DNA of 64,000 bases from positions 3,550,876 to 3,614,875 of the forward strand of contig OX638380.1 of NCBI GenBank assembly GCA_951813855.1, read 5' to 3'. Shown one piece after another: positions 38,669-48,494 of this stretch. The notes beneath the pieces were generated by a model. That model had not been told where the DNA came from, did no database searches, and saw only the letters and a program-made list of their open reading frames with translations. This stretch comes from an uncultured Verrucomicrobiae bacterium (GTDB lineage: Bacteria; Verrucomicrobiota; Verrucomicrobiia; Limisphaerales; AAA164-E04). Position 1 is the first letter of the stretch, and every line of letters starts with the position of its first letter. Position numbers and translations under genes: made by a program.

Positions 38669-39819
38669 TCAATCATTGCAAAAGTAATGTCATGTAATTA
38701 TATATCGAGTATCATCCAATTTAAAGTATGATTGGACCATTCCCATTTTCTTTTGGATGGATTGCATAATGTTTTGAATTTTCTGTTGCATCGTCTTTTT
38801 GTTGGGTATCATTATTTTAGCTAATCTTTGCTTTAAATGGTTCCAAACCTGCTCATCGGGATTTAATTCAGGGCTGTAGGGAGGAAGATATTTCATTTCA
38901 ATACTATCGTTTTCGGCTACGAACTCTTGGGTATACTCTGCTTTATGATAGCTGGCGTTATCACAAACAACAATTATTTTCCGTCCCACATCCTTAGAGA
39001 GTTTCGATAAAAACTCACAAAAACGCTGGGCATTCATTTTTCCTTTGAAAATGTTAAATATCATCCGCCCGTCAGCGGATATGGCTGAAACTAGTTTAAT
39101 CGAATAGCGATCCCCGGCATCTCGAACTACCGGCGTGACACCGATTCGAGACCAAGTGGTTCCTCGATGATAATCAGCTCGGACTGACGCTTCATCCAAA
39201 AAGAGAATTAGGGCATTCTCTTGCTCAGCTCGTTGTTTCAAGCCTGGAAACATCTCCAGATACCGTTTGATTTTCTTCTGGTTTTGTTTGTAAACTTGTG
39301 GATGGGGCGCTGGGGAGTTAATCCCATAGAATGAAGCAATCGTCTGATGGTGGAAACGTGAACCGACACCCCGAATTGTTGTTTCAATAACACTTGCATG
39401 GTTTTGAGACTCCACAGGCAAAAGTCGAATTGAAATTGCTTGGGATTTCCCATAGTCACCGCGTTGTATAACCATTGAGCCATTTCTTCTGTAATCTTAC
39501 GGGGACGTCCTGATTTAGGATTGTCTTTGAGTCCTTCGTAACTCCCAGTCGAAAACCAAACGAGCCAGCGAAATACTGTGCGTGCTGACATACCCATTAC
39601 ACTGACAACTTCAGCTACGGTTGAACCATTTTTAACTGCTTCTACCGCTGTTGTTCGTAGTTCATAGGTATAGTGATTACGAGAAGATTGAGTTGGTTTA
39701 TCGTTCACGTCTTTATAGACATTCGCAATACAAAAAACGTTGCAAAAAATATATATATTTTTCATTTTTCGGATTAATAAATTCCTGATCAATTATGACA
39801 TTACTTTTGCAAAGATTGA
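38669..39819 (-). mobile_element. IS630 copy 2
   Basis: 1151 bp between TA dinucleotides (38667-38668 and 39820-39821), one base shorter than copies 1 and 3. Ends TCAATCATTGCAAAAGTAAT and the inverse of TCAATCTTTGCAAAAGTAAT. Confidence 0.92.
38690..39792 (-). pseudogene. IS630 transposase, copy 2, frameshifted
   Basis: Same protein as copy 1 except for loss of one base near 39292 (TAAACTTG here, TAAGACTTG in copies 1 and 3). The frame breaks after RPIHK, before the catalytic core. The two halves are open as 184 and about 200 codons. Otherwise nearly identical, so the lesion is recent. Confidence 0.88.
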
Positions 39820-41062
39820 TATCAGAAAAAAAATATATGAGCTTGGAGCCAAACTTCCAAGAATTGATTAAGCGTCATTGGCTAGCATCCGAGGCAATAG
39901 CCATTGGTAGGGGTGGAATAGAAATAGTTCACGAAGCTACGGGTGCTAGCCGCACTACGATTCGAGCGGGAATTAATGAATTAAAACCGGGAGCAATTTC
40001 GGAGAAAAATCGCCAAAGGAAAGCAGGAGGGGGACGGAAATTATTAGCCAAACACGACAAGACTCTTTTGTCAGATCTGAATAATCTTATCGAACCCAAA
40101 ACTCGAGGTGATCCTGAAAATCCGTTGCGTTGGATCTGCAAAAGTGCTGAACAAATCAAAATTAAATTAAATGAAATGGGACATCAGATAAGTGAACGCA
40201 CCGTAAATCGTTTGCTCCATGAAATGGGATACAGCCTTCAAGGAAACCAGAAAACCCTAGAAGGCAACCAGCATCCCGATCGAGACCAGCAATTTCGATA
40301 TATTGAACGCAAATCTCGGAAATTCCTGAAGGAAAATGAACCCGTGATTTCGGTTGACACCAAAAAAAAGGAATTGGTGGGACAGCACAAAAATATGGGG
40401 AAAGAATGGCATCCGAATGGAAATCCTGAACTAGTCAAAATGCATGATTTCCCTGATCCAAAACTACCTAAAGCAAATCCCTATGGCGTGTTTGATATTA
40501 ACACCAATACGGGTTGGGTAAGTGTAGGCACTGATCACGATACTGCGGAATTTGCGGTAGAAACTATTCGTCGATGGTGGCTAGCAATGGGACGAAAAAA
40601 ACATCCCAAGGCCAAGAAGCTATTAATTACAGCTGATGGAGGAGGTTCAAATGGTAGTCGTAATAAATTATGGAAAACCGAGTTACAAAAACTGGCTGAT
40701 GAACTTAGTATGGAAATATCAGTTTGTCATTTTCCACCTGGTACGAGCAAGTGGAATAAAATTGAACATCAAATGTTTTCATATATTTCAATGAATTGGC
40801 GGGGACGCCCATTAACCAATTATGAAACCATAGTTAATTTGATTAGCAATACAACAACTAAAAATGGGTTGAAAATAAACTGTGATCTAGATGAATCCAA
40901 ATATCAGACGGGCATAAAAATTACTGACGAACAAATGCAAGATTTGCGTTCAACTAAAGAGAAGTTTCATGGTGAATGGAATTATAAATTAAAGCCCCAT
41001 GAATGTAAATAATACATTTGATACATACACGAAAAACAGATAGTTTATTTTGGCGATAACCC

Positions 41063-41743
41063 TTAGTGGCCAAACTACGGGGTCGCATCAACGAGTTAAC
41101 CGAGCAAGTCAAGGAATGTCGCCGGCAGTTAGCACAGAATAGTCGCAATAGCAGCAGACCGCCTTCCGGCGACGGTTTCAAGAAAGAGAACTCGACCGCC
41201 AACGGTCGTCCTCGGCGTGACTGCGAGAAAAAGTCCTCGGGAGGACAACCCGGTCATCAGTGGCGAACGATGAGGCAAACTTCCCAGCCGGACTCCGTTC
41301 AGGAATTGTATCCCACGGTCTGTCCCCATCGCGGGGAAGCGATCGATGAAACTGCCGAGTGGCACCCGGAAATTCAAGTTCGACAGCTCGTGGATCAAGA
41401 AGTCCCCAGTCGCACAATCAAGACGACTGAGTATCGGGCGCATCGTTGTTCTTGCTCCCATTGCGGCCGGCTGGTCCGGGCCACGTTTCCTGCCGGAGTC
41501 GACGGTCCCGTCCAATTCGGGCCGAACTTGTCGGCGCACGTCGTTTATCTGCGGATCAAGCACTTGATCCCGGAGCGGCGGATCGTGGAGATTCTGAAGG
41601 TGCTCTCAGGAGTCAACATGTCTTCGGCCACCGTCGCGACCGTCTGTCGGCGCCAAGCCGAGGAAGTGCGACCGCTTGCTCCAGCGTTACAACGTCAAGT
41701 AGCTCAAGGAGAGGCCCCCAAACATTTGGACGAGACGGGTTTA
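41063..41743 (+). pseudogene. tnpC: IS66 tnpC, segment 2
   Basis: Middle part of the IS66 transposase: the RNSSRPPSGDGF linker, the zinc-finger-like region (YRAHRCSCSHCGRLVRATFP) and the run-up to the first catalytic Asp in HLDETG. It ends at the TA (41742-41743) where IS630 copy 3 inserted. The first base of segment 2 after the TTAGTG duplication continues segment 1 in frame. Confidence 0.88.
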
Positions 41744-42895
41744 TCAATCTTTGCAAAAGTAATGTCATAATTGATCAGGAATTTATTAATCCGAAAAATG
41801 AAATATATATATATTTTTTGCAACGTTTTTTGTATTGCGAATGTCTATAAAGACGTGAACAATAAACCAACTCAATCTTCTCGTAATCACTATACCTATG
41901 AACTACGAACAACTGCGGTAGAAGCAGTTAAAAATGGTTCAACCGTAGCTGAAGTTGTCAGTGTAATGGGTATGTCAGCACGCACAGTATTTCGCTGGCT
42001 CGTTTGGTTTTCGACTGGGAGTTACGAAGGACTTAAAGACAATCCTAAATCAGGACGTCCCCGTAAGATTACAGAAGAAATGGCTCAATGGTTATACAAC
42101 GCGGTGACTATGGGAAATCCCAAGCAATTTCAATTCGACTTTTGCCTGTGGAGTCTCAAAACCATGCAAGTGTTATTGAAACAACAATTCGGGGTGTCGG
42201 TTCACGTTTCCACCATCAGTCGATTGCTTCATTCTATGGGATTAACTCCCCAGCGCCCCATCCACAAGTCTTACAAACAAAACCAGAAGAAAATCAAACG
42301 GTATCTTGAGATGTTTCCAGGCTTGAAACAACGAGCTGAGCAAGAGAATGCCCTAATTCTCTTTTTGGATGAAGCGTCAGTCCGAGCTGATTATCATCGA
42401 GGAACCACTTGGTCTCGAATCGGTGTCACGCCGGTAGTTCGAGATGCCGGGGATCGCTATTCGATTAAACTAGTTTCAGCCATATCCGCTGACGGGCGGA
42501 TGATATTTAACATTTTCAAAGGAAAAATGAATGCCCAGCGTTTTTGTGAGTTCTTATCGAAACTCTCTAATGATGTGGGACGGAAAATAATTGTTGTTTG
42601 TGATAACGCCAGCTATCATACAGCAGATTATACCCAAGAGTTCGTAGCCGAAAACGATAGTATTGAAATGAAATATCTTCCTCCATACAGCCCTGAATTA
42701 AATCCCGATGAGCAGGTTTGGAACCATTTAAAGCAAAGATTAGCTAAAATAATGATACCCAACAAAAAGACGATGCAACAGAAAATTCAAAACATTATGC
42801 AATCCATCCAAAAGAAAATGGGAATGGTCCAATCATACTTTAAATTGGATGATACTCGATATATAATTACATGACATTACTTTTGCAATGATTGA
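41744..42895 (+). mobile_element. IS630 copy 3
   Basis: 1152 bp flanked by TA (41742-41743 and 42896-42897), inserted in the IS66 transposase gene between the codons for DETGL and RIEGK. Excision with one TA restores the frame exactly. Confidence 0.93.
41771..42874 (+). CDS. IS630 family transposase, copy 3
   Basis: Intact 367-residue transposase, differing from copy 1 at only a few residues (for example KMKYIYIFCN for KMKNIYFFCN at the N-terminus, SNDVGR for SKDVGR in the core). All DDE motifs are present (LFLDEASVRADYH, VVCDNASYHT, ELNPDEQVWNH). With copy 1 it can probably supply transposase for the broken copy 2. Confidence 0.92.
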   Translation: MIRNLLIRKMKYIYIFCNVFCIANVYKDVNNKPTQSSRNHYTYELRTTAVEAVKNGSTVAEVVSVMGMSARTVFRWLVWFSTGSYEGLKDNPKSGRPRKITEEMAQWLYNAVTMGNPKQFQFDFCLWSLKTMQVLLKQQFGVSVHVSTISRLLHSMGLTPQRPIHKSYKQNQKKIKRYLEMFPGLKQRAEQENALILFLDEASVRADYHRGTTWSRIGVTPVVRDAGDRYSIKLVSAISADGRMIFNIFKGKMNAQRFCEFLSKLSNDVGRKIIVVCDNASYHTADYTQEFVAENDSIEMKYLPPYSPELNPDEQVWNHLKQRLAKIMIPNKKTMQQKIQNIMQSIQKKMGMVQSYFKLDDTRYIIT

Positions 42896-43620
42896 TACGA
42901 ATCGAAGGCAAAACGCAGTGGTTACACGTCATGAGCACCGAAAAGACGACGAGCTTACGCGTCGCCGAGGGTCGCGGTGAAATGTTCGGCGATCTGACCG
43001 GGCGGGTGGTGCACGACAGTTTTGCGTCTTATCCCAAAATGGAAGCATTGATCCACCGATACTGCCATGCTCATCATCTGCGGGAGTTACAAGCCGCCAA
43101 GGAACAACAGGAGGAGTGGGCGGGAAAGATGTTGTGGTATTTATTAGTTCTGGAGCGATTTGTTCGGCGAGCGAAACGGCGTGATTCGACTCATCAAAAT
43201 CGCGGGTCACCCGAGCTGGCGAAAGACTTGCGGGAAACGATCTACCAACGTTATGACGACATCTTGAACGAGGCGATTCAGTATCACCAAGAGTTACCGC
43301 CGTTGCCGTCTGGCAAGCGGGGCCGCCGAAGAAAACGTACCGGTCATAATCTGGCGGAACGGTTGCAACGGAATCGAGAAGACTCGCTCAGGTTCGTGTT
43401 CGACTGGGCCATTCCCTTCACGAATAACCTGGCGGAGCGCGATTCAAGGATGATGAAATTAGTCATGAAGATCTCCGGTTGCTTTCGTTCACAGCAAGGC
43501 GCCGCCGACTTCGCCGTCCTTCGCGGGGTGATCAGCACTGCCGAAAAGCAGGGATGGGATGTCATCTCGACCTTGCGTCTTGCCCCAGAAGAGTTGGCCG
43601 ATAAACTGTTAATCGGTTGA
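42896..43620 (+). pseudogene. tnpC: IS66 tnpC, segment 3
   Basis: C-terminal third of the IS66 transposase: GKTQWLHVMSTEKTT, VVHDSFASYPKMEAL with the second catalytic Asp, HAHHLRELQAAKE, and NNLAERDSRMMKLVMKISGC carrying the catalytic Glu, then the usual SGCFRS ending. With segments 1 and 2 it makes a 616-residue frame, longer than the usual 500-540 because of the N-terminal coiled coil. Confidence 0.9.
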
Positions 43621-43698
43621 TTTCGAGGCCTTCGATCGGGCCCCACAGTTTAAAACTGTCGCTTTTACTGGAAAAATGGGAGGACCAGGTACCTAGGC

Positions 43699-46138
43699 CT
43701 ACCGTCTAATGGAAAAAAAGACTGGACAATCTATTTTTGAATGGATATACCAGCTGCCGTATGGCGCAATCTAATATCTGCTGAACGTTGCATCTGGAGG
43801 GTTCGCTTCTGCGAATTACGGCGATTCTTACCCAAGAACAGTTTAATAGCCGAAGTTATTTAGGCCGACGAATCTGCCAGGAATTTCGTTTTTTCGATCC
43901 CCAAGGGCGACCTCAACTGGCGGGGTGCCTAAAGACACTGTCGCAACTGGAGACGACGAAAGGTCTGTCATTGCCGGCGGCCCGTCGGCTGGCCGTGAAG
44001 TCAACTCCTCGATTACTCGACAAGGCTGTTTCGCTACCGAAAGCCGCACCTCCGACCCTAGCGAAGATTACTGATTTGGAGGTGATGGTCGTGACCGACG
44101 ATAATCGCCCGGTGTGGAACACGCTCATCGCCAACGAACATCCTCAAGGGATGACAACCTTCGTGGGTTGCCAAATCCGTTATCTGATTGGTTCCGCGCA
44201 TGGTTGGCTGGGAGCGGCCGGATTCTCCGCTTCCGCTGTACGGCTCACGGCCCGGGATCGTTGGATAGCTTGGAGCGAGGAACAACGTCGGGATCAGCTT
44301 CACCGAGTGGTGGGGCTGAGTCGATTTCTCATCCGCCCGTCCGTTCGTTGTCAGCATCTGGCCAGCCACGTGCTGGGGATTATTTTGCGACGCTTGCCCG
44401 ATGATTTTAAATCTCAGTATGACTATCGACCGTTACTCGTCGAAAGTTTTACCGACGAAGGATACGAGGGGACCTGCTTGCGCGCCGCTAATTTCGTGTG
44501 CGTTGGTCAAACGGTCGGTCGCGGTCGTCAAGATCGTCACAAACGGTTTGAAAAAACGGTTAAAACGATTTACATGTACGCCTTGACTCCCGGCTGGCGG
44601 CGAGCATTACAAGTGCCTTGGGTCGACCATGCTCCGGCCTTGGAACCGGGAGCCGGCTTGAACACCTCGGAATGGGCGAAGAATGAATTTGGCGAAGCTC
44701 CGTTGGGTGATAAGCGATTGACGGCCCGTCTGGTCAGAAGCGTCCCACTACTAGCACAACATATGGGAGAGAAAATCAACGCCGCCCCCGAGAATGATTT
44801 GACCGCCATCAATGCCTTCTATCGCCTGGTCGAGAAGCCGGACGACAGCGGAGTGACGGTAGCAAACATTTTGGCGACCCATCGCCATCGCAGCGTGCAA
44901 CGGTTCCGAAATCAAACCACGGTGCTGGCGATTCAAGACGGCACCGATCTCAGATTTGCCACTCGCCCCGGTTGCGAAGGGTTACAGATCATCGGCAGAA
45001 ACCAGACGAATTCCAAGACCGCCGGAATCCAGATACATACGACCATGGCCGTCACGGACCAAGGACTGCCATTGGGGATATTACGCTTGGGATTCGACCG
45101 GCTAACTCAGCACTCAGAGCCGAGCAAAAAAGGCAAAAAGACGGACCGCTGGCTGGAGGGCTTCAAGGATATGGCCCAGGCCGCACGTCAGGTCAGTGGC
45201 AAGACCCAAGTGGTTGCCGTGGGTGATCGGGAGGCGGACTTTTTTGAATTGTTCGAGGCGCAACGCCACCATCCGCGAGTGAACTTGTTAGTTCGGGCTC
45301 ATCATAATCGAATGATTGGAAAGAAAGTGCCGAAGCTGTTCGATCAAATGAGCGAGGGGTCGGTCGATCGCATCATGGAGGTCGAAATCAAGGGGTTAAC
45401 GGAACGGCTGAAATCAAGTCGCCAGCCAGCGAGGCCCGCTCGGCTTAAGCGCGTCGCCCAATGCGAGTTACGCTTCCGTCAGTTGACCCTGCCGGCGACC
45501 ATCAAGGGAGTCGCTCCCATCAAGTTGTCGACAGTCCACATTAAGGAGATCAGTCCGCCCGAAGACGAACCTCCCGTACAATGGCACTTGCTGACTACCT
45601 TGGAAGTGAAGGACGCCAACCGGGCGTAACAGGTGGTCGAGTATTATTTGCAACGGTGGCGAATCGAGGATTTTTTTTGAGTTCTCAAGTCGGGATGTAA
45701 AATTGAAGCGCTGCTGTTTCGCACTGCTGAACGCTTGCGACGGGTCATTGCGATCCAGGCCGTGATCGCTTGGCGGATCATGGTCATGACTTTACTGGGA
45801 CGGCAATCGCCCGATTGGAACCCCGAGATTATGTTTACCAGCGACGAGTTGGGCTTTCTCAACGACTACGCCAAAATTTACCGCTTGGAACCACCGGCAA
45901 GCCTCGGCCCTGCCGTTCAATTAATGGCCCATCTCGGAGGATTTCGTCAGCGGAAACAGGACAAGGTTCCGGGACATCAAATCATTTGGAACGGTTATAA
46001 CAAGTTATCTACCTCCTTGTTAGCCCACCACGTCGGTGTCCAGATCGGTATTGAAAAGGGTATTGAGATCGGACTAAAGAGGGCTGCGGAACAGGGAGGC
46101 GAGCCCGTAGTTCAGACGAAATTGTCATGAGTCGGTAG
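43699..46138 (+). mobile_element. Tn5-like IS4 element with DUF4338 fusion
   Basis: 2440 bp, flanked by the 8-base duplication ACCTAGGC (43691-43698 and 46139-46146) and bounded by inverted repeats CTACCGTCTAATGG and CTACCGACTCATGA (the latter read inward from the right). It lies in the right terminal repeat of the IS66 element. Confidence 0.88.
43788..46130 (+). pseudogene. DUF4338-Tn5-type transposase fusion with two nonsense codons
   Basis: A single frame of about 780 codons. The N-terminal part (about residues 25-265) is DUF4338/DruA-like: LGRRICQEFRFFDPQGRPQL, LIANEHPQGMTTFVGCQIRY, RFLIRPSVRCQHLASHVLGI, LVESFTDEGYEGTCLRAANF. Then comes a Tn5-type transposase: a DNA-binding start (EWAKNEFGEAPLGDKRLTAR), LAIQDGTDLRFATR (Asp), VAVGDREADFFELFEAQ (Asp) and YYLQRWRIEDFF-stop-VLKSGC (Glu region). 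Stops are TAA at 45627-45629 and TGA at about 45678, the latter consistent with CGA to TGA. Start codon is uncertain (TTG at 43788). The stops fall around the catalytic Glu, so this copy should be inactive. Confidence 0.85.
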
Positions 46139-46161
46139 ACCTAGGCAGTTACAAAAAAACT

Positions 46162-46193
46162 CACGATTTCCCGAAATAAAGTGGCGAGTAACA
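46162..46193 (-). repeat. Right end of element X (exact inverse of 22568-22599)
   Basis: 32 bases ending GTGGCGAGTAACA, directly abutting the interior of a MATE transporter gene and just outside the IS66 right end. It marks an insertion that removed or displaced the N-terminal half of the transporter. Confidence 0.65.
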
Positions 46194-46198
46194 TCATG

Positions 46199-47020
46199 TT
46201 CGGTATTCCGGGGCTGTTTTCGGGGTTCGGCACTAGCGGCATCGCGATCTCCACTTTGGTTTGCCAGACCGGGGTCATGATCTACGTGGTGCGGCAGGCT
46301 CTCAAATCCGAACTCATGTCCCAAGGAGAGCGGGCGACCTATCGCCCGATTCGAGAGGATTTCGCCAGTATCGTGAGGCTGACTTTACCCATCAGCGCGG
46401 GTTATGTACTGATCGTCGTCGGCATTTTCGTCGTCCAAGTGTATTTGAAGCGATTCGGCGTCGAGGCGATTGCGGCGTTCGGCGTCGGGTTGAGGATTCA
46501 GCAAGTATTGTTGATGACCGGATTGGCGATTGCGGCGGCACTGCGTGCGATAGCCGCTCAAAACGTGGGCGCCGGGGAACACGCCCGCGTGCGGGAAGCG
46601 CTGCGGTATTGTCTCAAAGCAGGCGGTTTTTTGATGTTTGTCGCAGCGTTGGCGCTTTGGCTCGCCGGTCGCCCGCTGATGGCCTTGTTTTCGGACGATC
46701 CGGAGGTCGTAAGGATCGGCGTCGAGTTTTTGAAAGTCTACGGTTTGTTATTGCCGGTGCACTTGTTCACTTTTTCCTTGAATTCGCTGCTGCAAGTTTT
46801 TCAGCGGCCGGCCGTGGCGTTTGGGATTACCTTGTTTCGAGAACTGTTCGGGGTGGCCGGGTTTGTCGCTTTATTCGTTGTCGCGTGGGAAATGAAAACG
46901 CTGGGGATTTGGTTGGGAGTGGCCGCGAGCGTCGTTACTGCCGGTCTGCTGACCTTGATCGTAACGACGATAATCGCCAGAAAACAGATTGGCGGGTTGT
47001 TCCAAAACCAAGGCGATTAA
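46199..47020 (+). pseudogene. MATE family efflux transporter, C-terminal half
   Basis: Encodes about 273 residues of a multidrug and toxic compound extrusion transporter, which exports cationic compounds using H+ or Na+ gradients. Present are GLFSGFGTSGIAISTLVCQT, RLTLPISAGYVLIVVGIFVV, VGLRIQQVLLMTGLAIAAAL, AAQNVGAGEHARVREAL and six membrane helices, i.e. the second bundle. The first bundle (about 180 residues) is missing; the frame enters from the element X end, where GTG at 46181 could act as a start but gives a half transporter. Presumed non-functional. Confidence 0.85.
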
Positions 47021-47871
47021 TCGTGGGATCGTAGTTTCTCGTTTTCGTCTTCCGGTCCCGTGATCGGGCGTCCTTTCCGAGGGTGCCGGCAGAGTGGTGT
47101 CGAGTCGGCAAACGCGGCGCCTTGCCGCAGAAAATCGTCTCGACGCGAAACGGTTCGGAGGGTAGGAGATGCGGGGCGGTTCGGCGATTATGCGGGTCGA
47201 ACGGGCAGGCGAATTTCGGACGGATGCCTCAGGCATCGATGCGATTCGGTGAGCGGCTCGGATTGCTTCAGGAGGCGATCAATTGGCACTCGAATACCTT
47301 TCCGGGGCGTGCTCCGGGCGACAGTGGGCAGGCTGGTTTTTCGATCGAACGGCGTCCTGTAGGTTGCTGATTACGGTATAGAAGGCCGGTTGGTGAAGTG
47401 TTCGAACGTTGCCCCTGTCAGATTGATTTTTGAAGCGGCGAGTTGAATCGAGAAAGCGTCGTTTGCCGCCGCAACCCATCTAAGAACTGCTGGCCTTGGG
47501 GTATTCTCGCTTCGCCTGGATGTCGAATTGAAAGGCCGCCTTTCAATTCTGTGCTGGCGTCATCGGATACTTCCTGAATTCGTCTTTCATTTTACCTCCA
47601 CCAAGGAAAGGGTTGTAGTAACCTCCCACGCCAACGAACGATAGGGAAAAATTGCTGATCCTTGATATAATAAGACTAAAAACCGCGTTTATCACCAGTT
47701 CAGCGTCAAGCGCCTGAACTGCCACGTAACCGGCTTCGCAGGACGACATAACGTCAGAACGAAGGACTCGCTCCGGCAAATGGAGTCCATCGTCACGAGA
47801 ATGGTTGGCATGCGGTTTACCTACAAGTTCTGACTGCAGATAACGGCTTTTCTAGCGGGGCTTGGGGGCGA
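47021..47871 (+). other. Gap with no recognisable gene
   Basis: About 850 bases between the MATE fragment and the methyltransferase fragment. Short frames on both strands, including a minus-strand one around 47543-47779 (SFVGVGGYYNPFLGGGKMKD), lack family features or clear ribosome binding sites. No RNA gene seen. Confidence 0.4.
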
Positions 47872-48452
47872 CTAACTGACAAGCCAAGGGAACAGGGCCG
47901 TGCGTTTTTGCATCTGTTTCTTAAGGAATTCCTCTTGCGATTGAGTTCCCTTCGACGAATTGCAGGCCGCGCATAGGAGCCAGAGATTTTCGAGATGATC
48001 CGTCCCTCCGTTCGCCTTAGGAACGATATGATCCACGGTCAGGTTCCGTTTGAAGAATTGAATTCCGCAACCTCCGCATAATCCATCCTGTCGGCCAAAG
48101 AGCAAGTCTAGGTGAGTCCGGGGGTTGGGAAGGTCGCCGAGGTCCGTTCGACCTGGTTGGTCTGTCCGGTGTATGATATCGTCTGTCTTGTAGAGCGGCA
48201 CTTCGTCAAGAATATTATGCAATCGTGTCGTTACTAATTCGGCGGCTTTTTCAGATATGTCTATGCCGATCCATTGGCGTTGTAGACGTTTCGCAGCGAC
48301 GGCGGCAGTGGCACAGCCGCAAAACGGGTCCATTACAACGTCACCTTCGTTGCTGGATGCATTGATGATCCGTTCCAGTAGTGCTAACGGTTTCTGTGTC
48401 GGATAGCCGGTGCGCTCCTGTTTGCTCGCAGATGTGATGTCTGTCCATAGAT
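47872..48452 (-). pseudogene. DNA methyltransferase-HNH fusion, C-terminal part
   Basis: Carries the SAM-binding end of a beta-type DNA methyltransferase (ERTGYPTQKPLALLERII, DPFCGCATAAVAAKRL with motif I, WIGIDISEKAAELVTTRL), then a linker and an HNH nuclease domain with CGGC, LTVDHIVPKANGGTDHLENL and LCAACNSSKG. The join of methylase and HNH in one chain is uncommon and suggests a modification-linked nuclease. The frame is separated from its N-terminal half (53002-53935) by a 4.5-kb IS insertion whose flanks share GAT. Confidence 0.85.
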
Positions 48453-48494
48453 TCAGACTTCCTGACCTTGCTAAATTTGTTTTGTGCATTATTT

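Larger units (their letters stand above)
38647..41012 (+). pseudogene. ISAzo13 transposase, copy 2, interrupted by IS630
   Basis: The gene starts at GTG 38647 (VSDQVAV) and is cut after codon 7 by IS630 copy 2 (38669-39819). Removing the IS with one TA gives VSDQVAVIRKKYMSLEPNFQ, matching copy 1. The remainder, 39820-41012, keeps all catalytic motifs (PVISVDTKKKELVG, LLITADGGGSNG, SKWNKIEHQMFS). A hybrid frame that begins in the IS630 end at 39795 could still express nearly the whole protein. Confidence 0.88.
38372..41062 (+). mobile_element. ISAzo13 copy 2 with IS630 inside
   Basis: Flanked by the direct repeat TTAGTG. Inner ends CTCTCGCCTAAATAAC and, from the other side, GGGTTATCGCCAAAATAA form an imperfect inverted repeat. 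Without the IS630 it is about 1.54 kb, matching copy 1. Confidence 0.82.
37826..46152 (+). mobile_element. IS66 element with four nested insertions
   Basis: Terminal repeats GTAACTGCCTAGGT at 37826 and its inverse ending at 46152. Only tnpC is present, as in the ISBst12-like branch of IS66. Inside it lie ISAzo13 copy 2 (38372-41062, itself holding IS630 copy 2), IS630 copy 3 (41744-42895), and a DUF4338-IS4 element (43699-46138) inserted in the right terminal repeat. Subtracting these leaves about 2 kb. The flanks are A/T homopolymers, so no target duplication can be read. Confidence 0.85.

Noticed and set aside
30440..46130. A Druantia anti-phage system
   Set aside because: Only DruA-type domains are present, each inside a transposase; no DruB-E or large helicase gene is in the window.
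22568..46193. Element X as one intact 23.6-kb transposon with the unknown operon as cargo
   Set aside because: The 32-base ends are perfectly inverted, but the flanking bases differ and the left flank is not the missing half of the MATE gene, so they are probably ends of separate or rearranged insertions.
47543..47779. Small minus-strand gene of 78 codons
   Set aside because: Part of it looks protein-like, but there is no clear start signal, family or conserved context.
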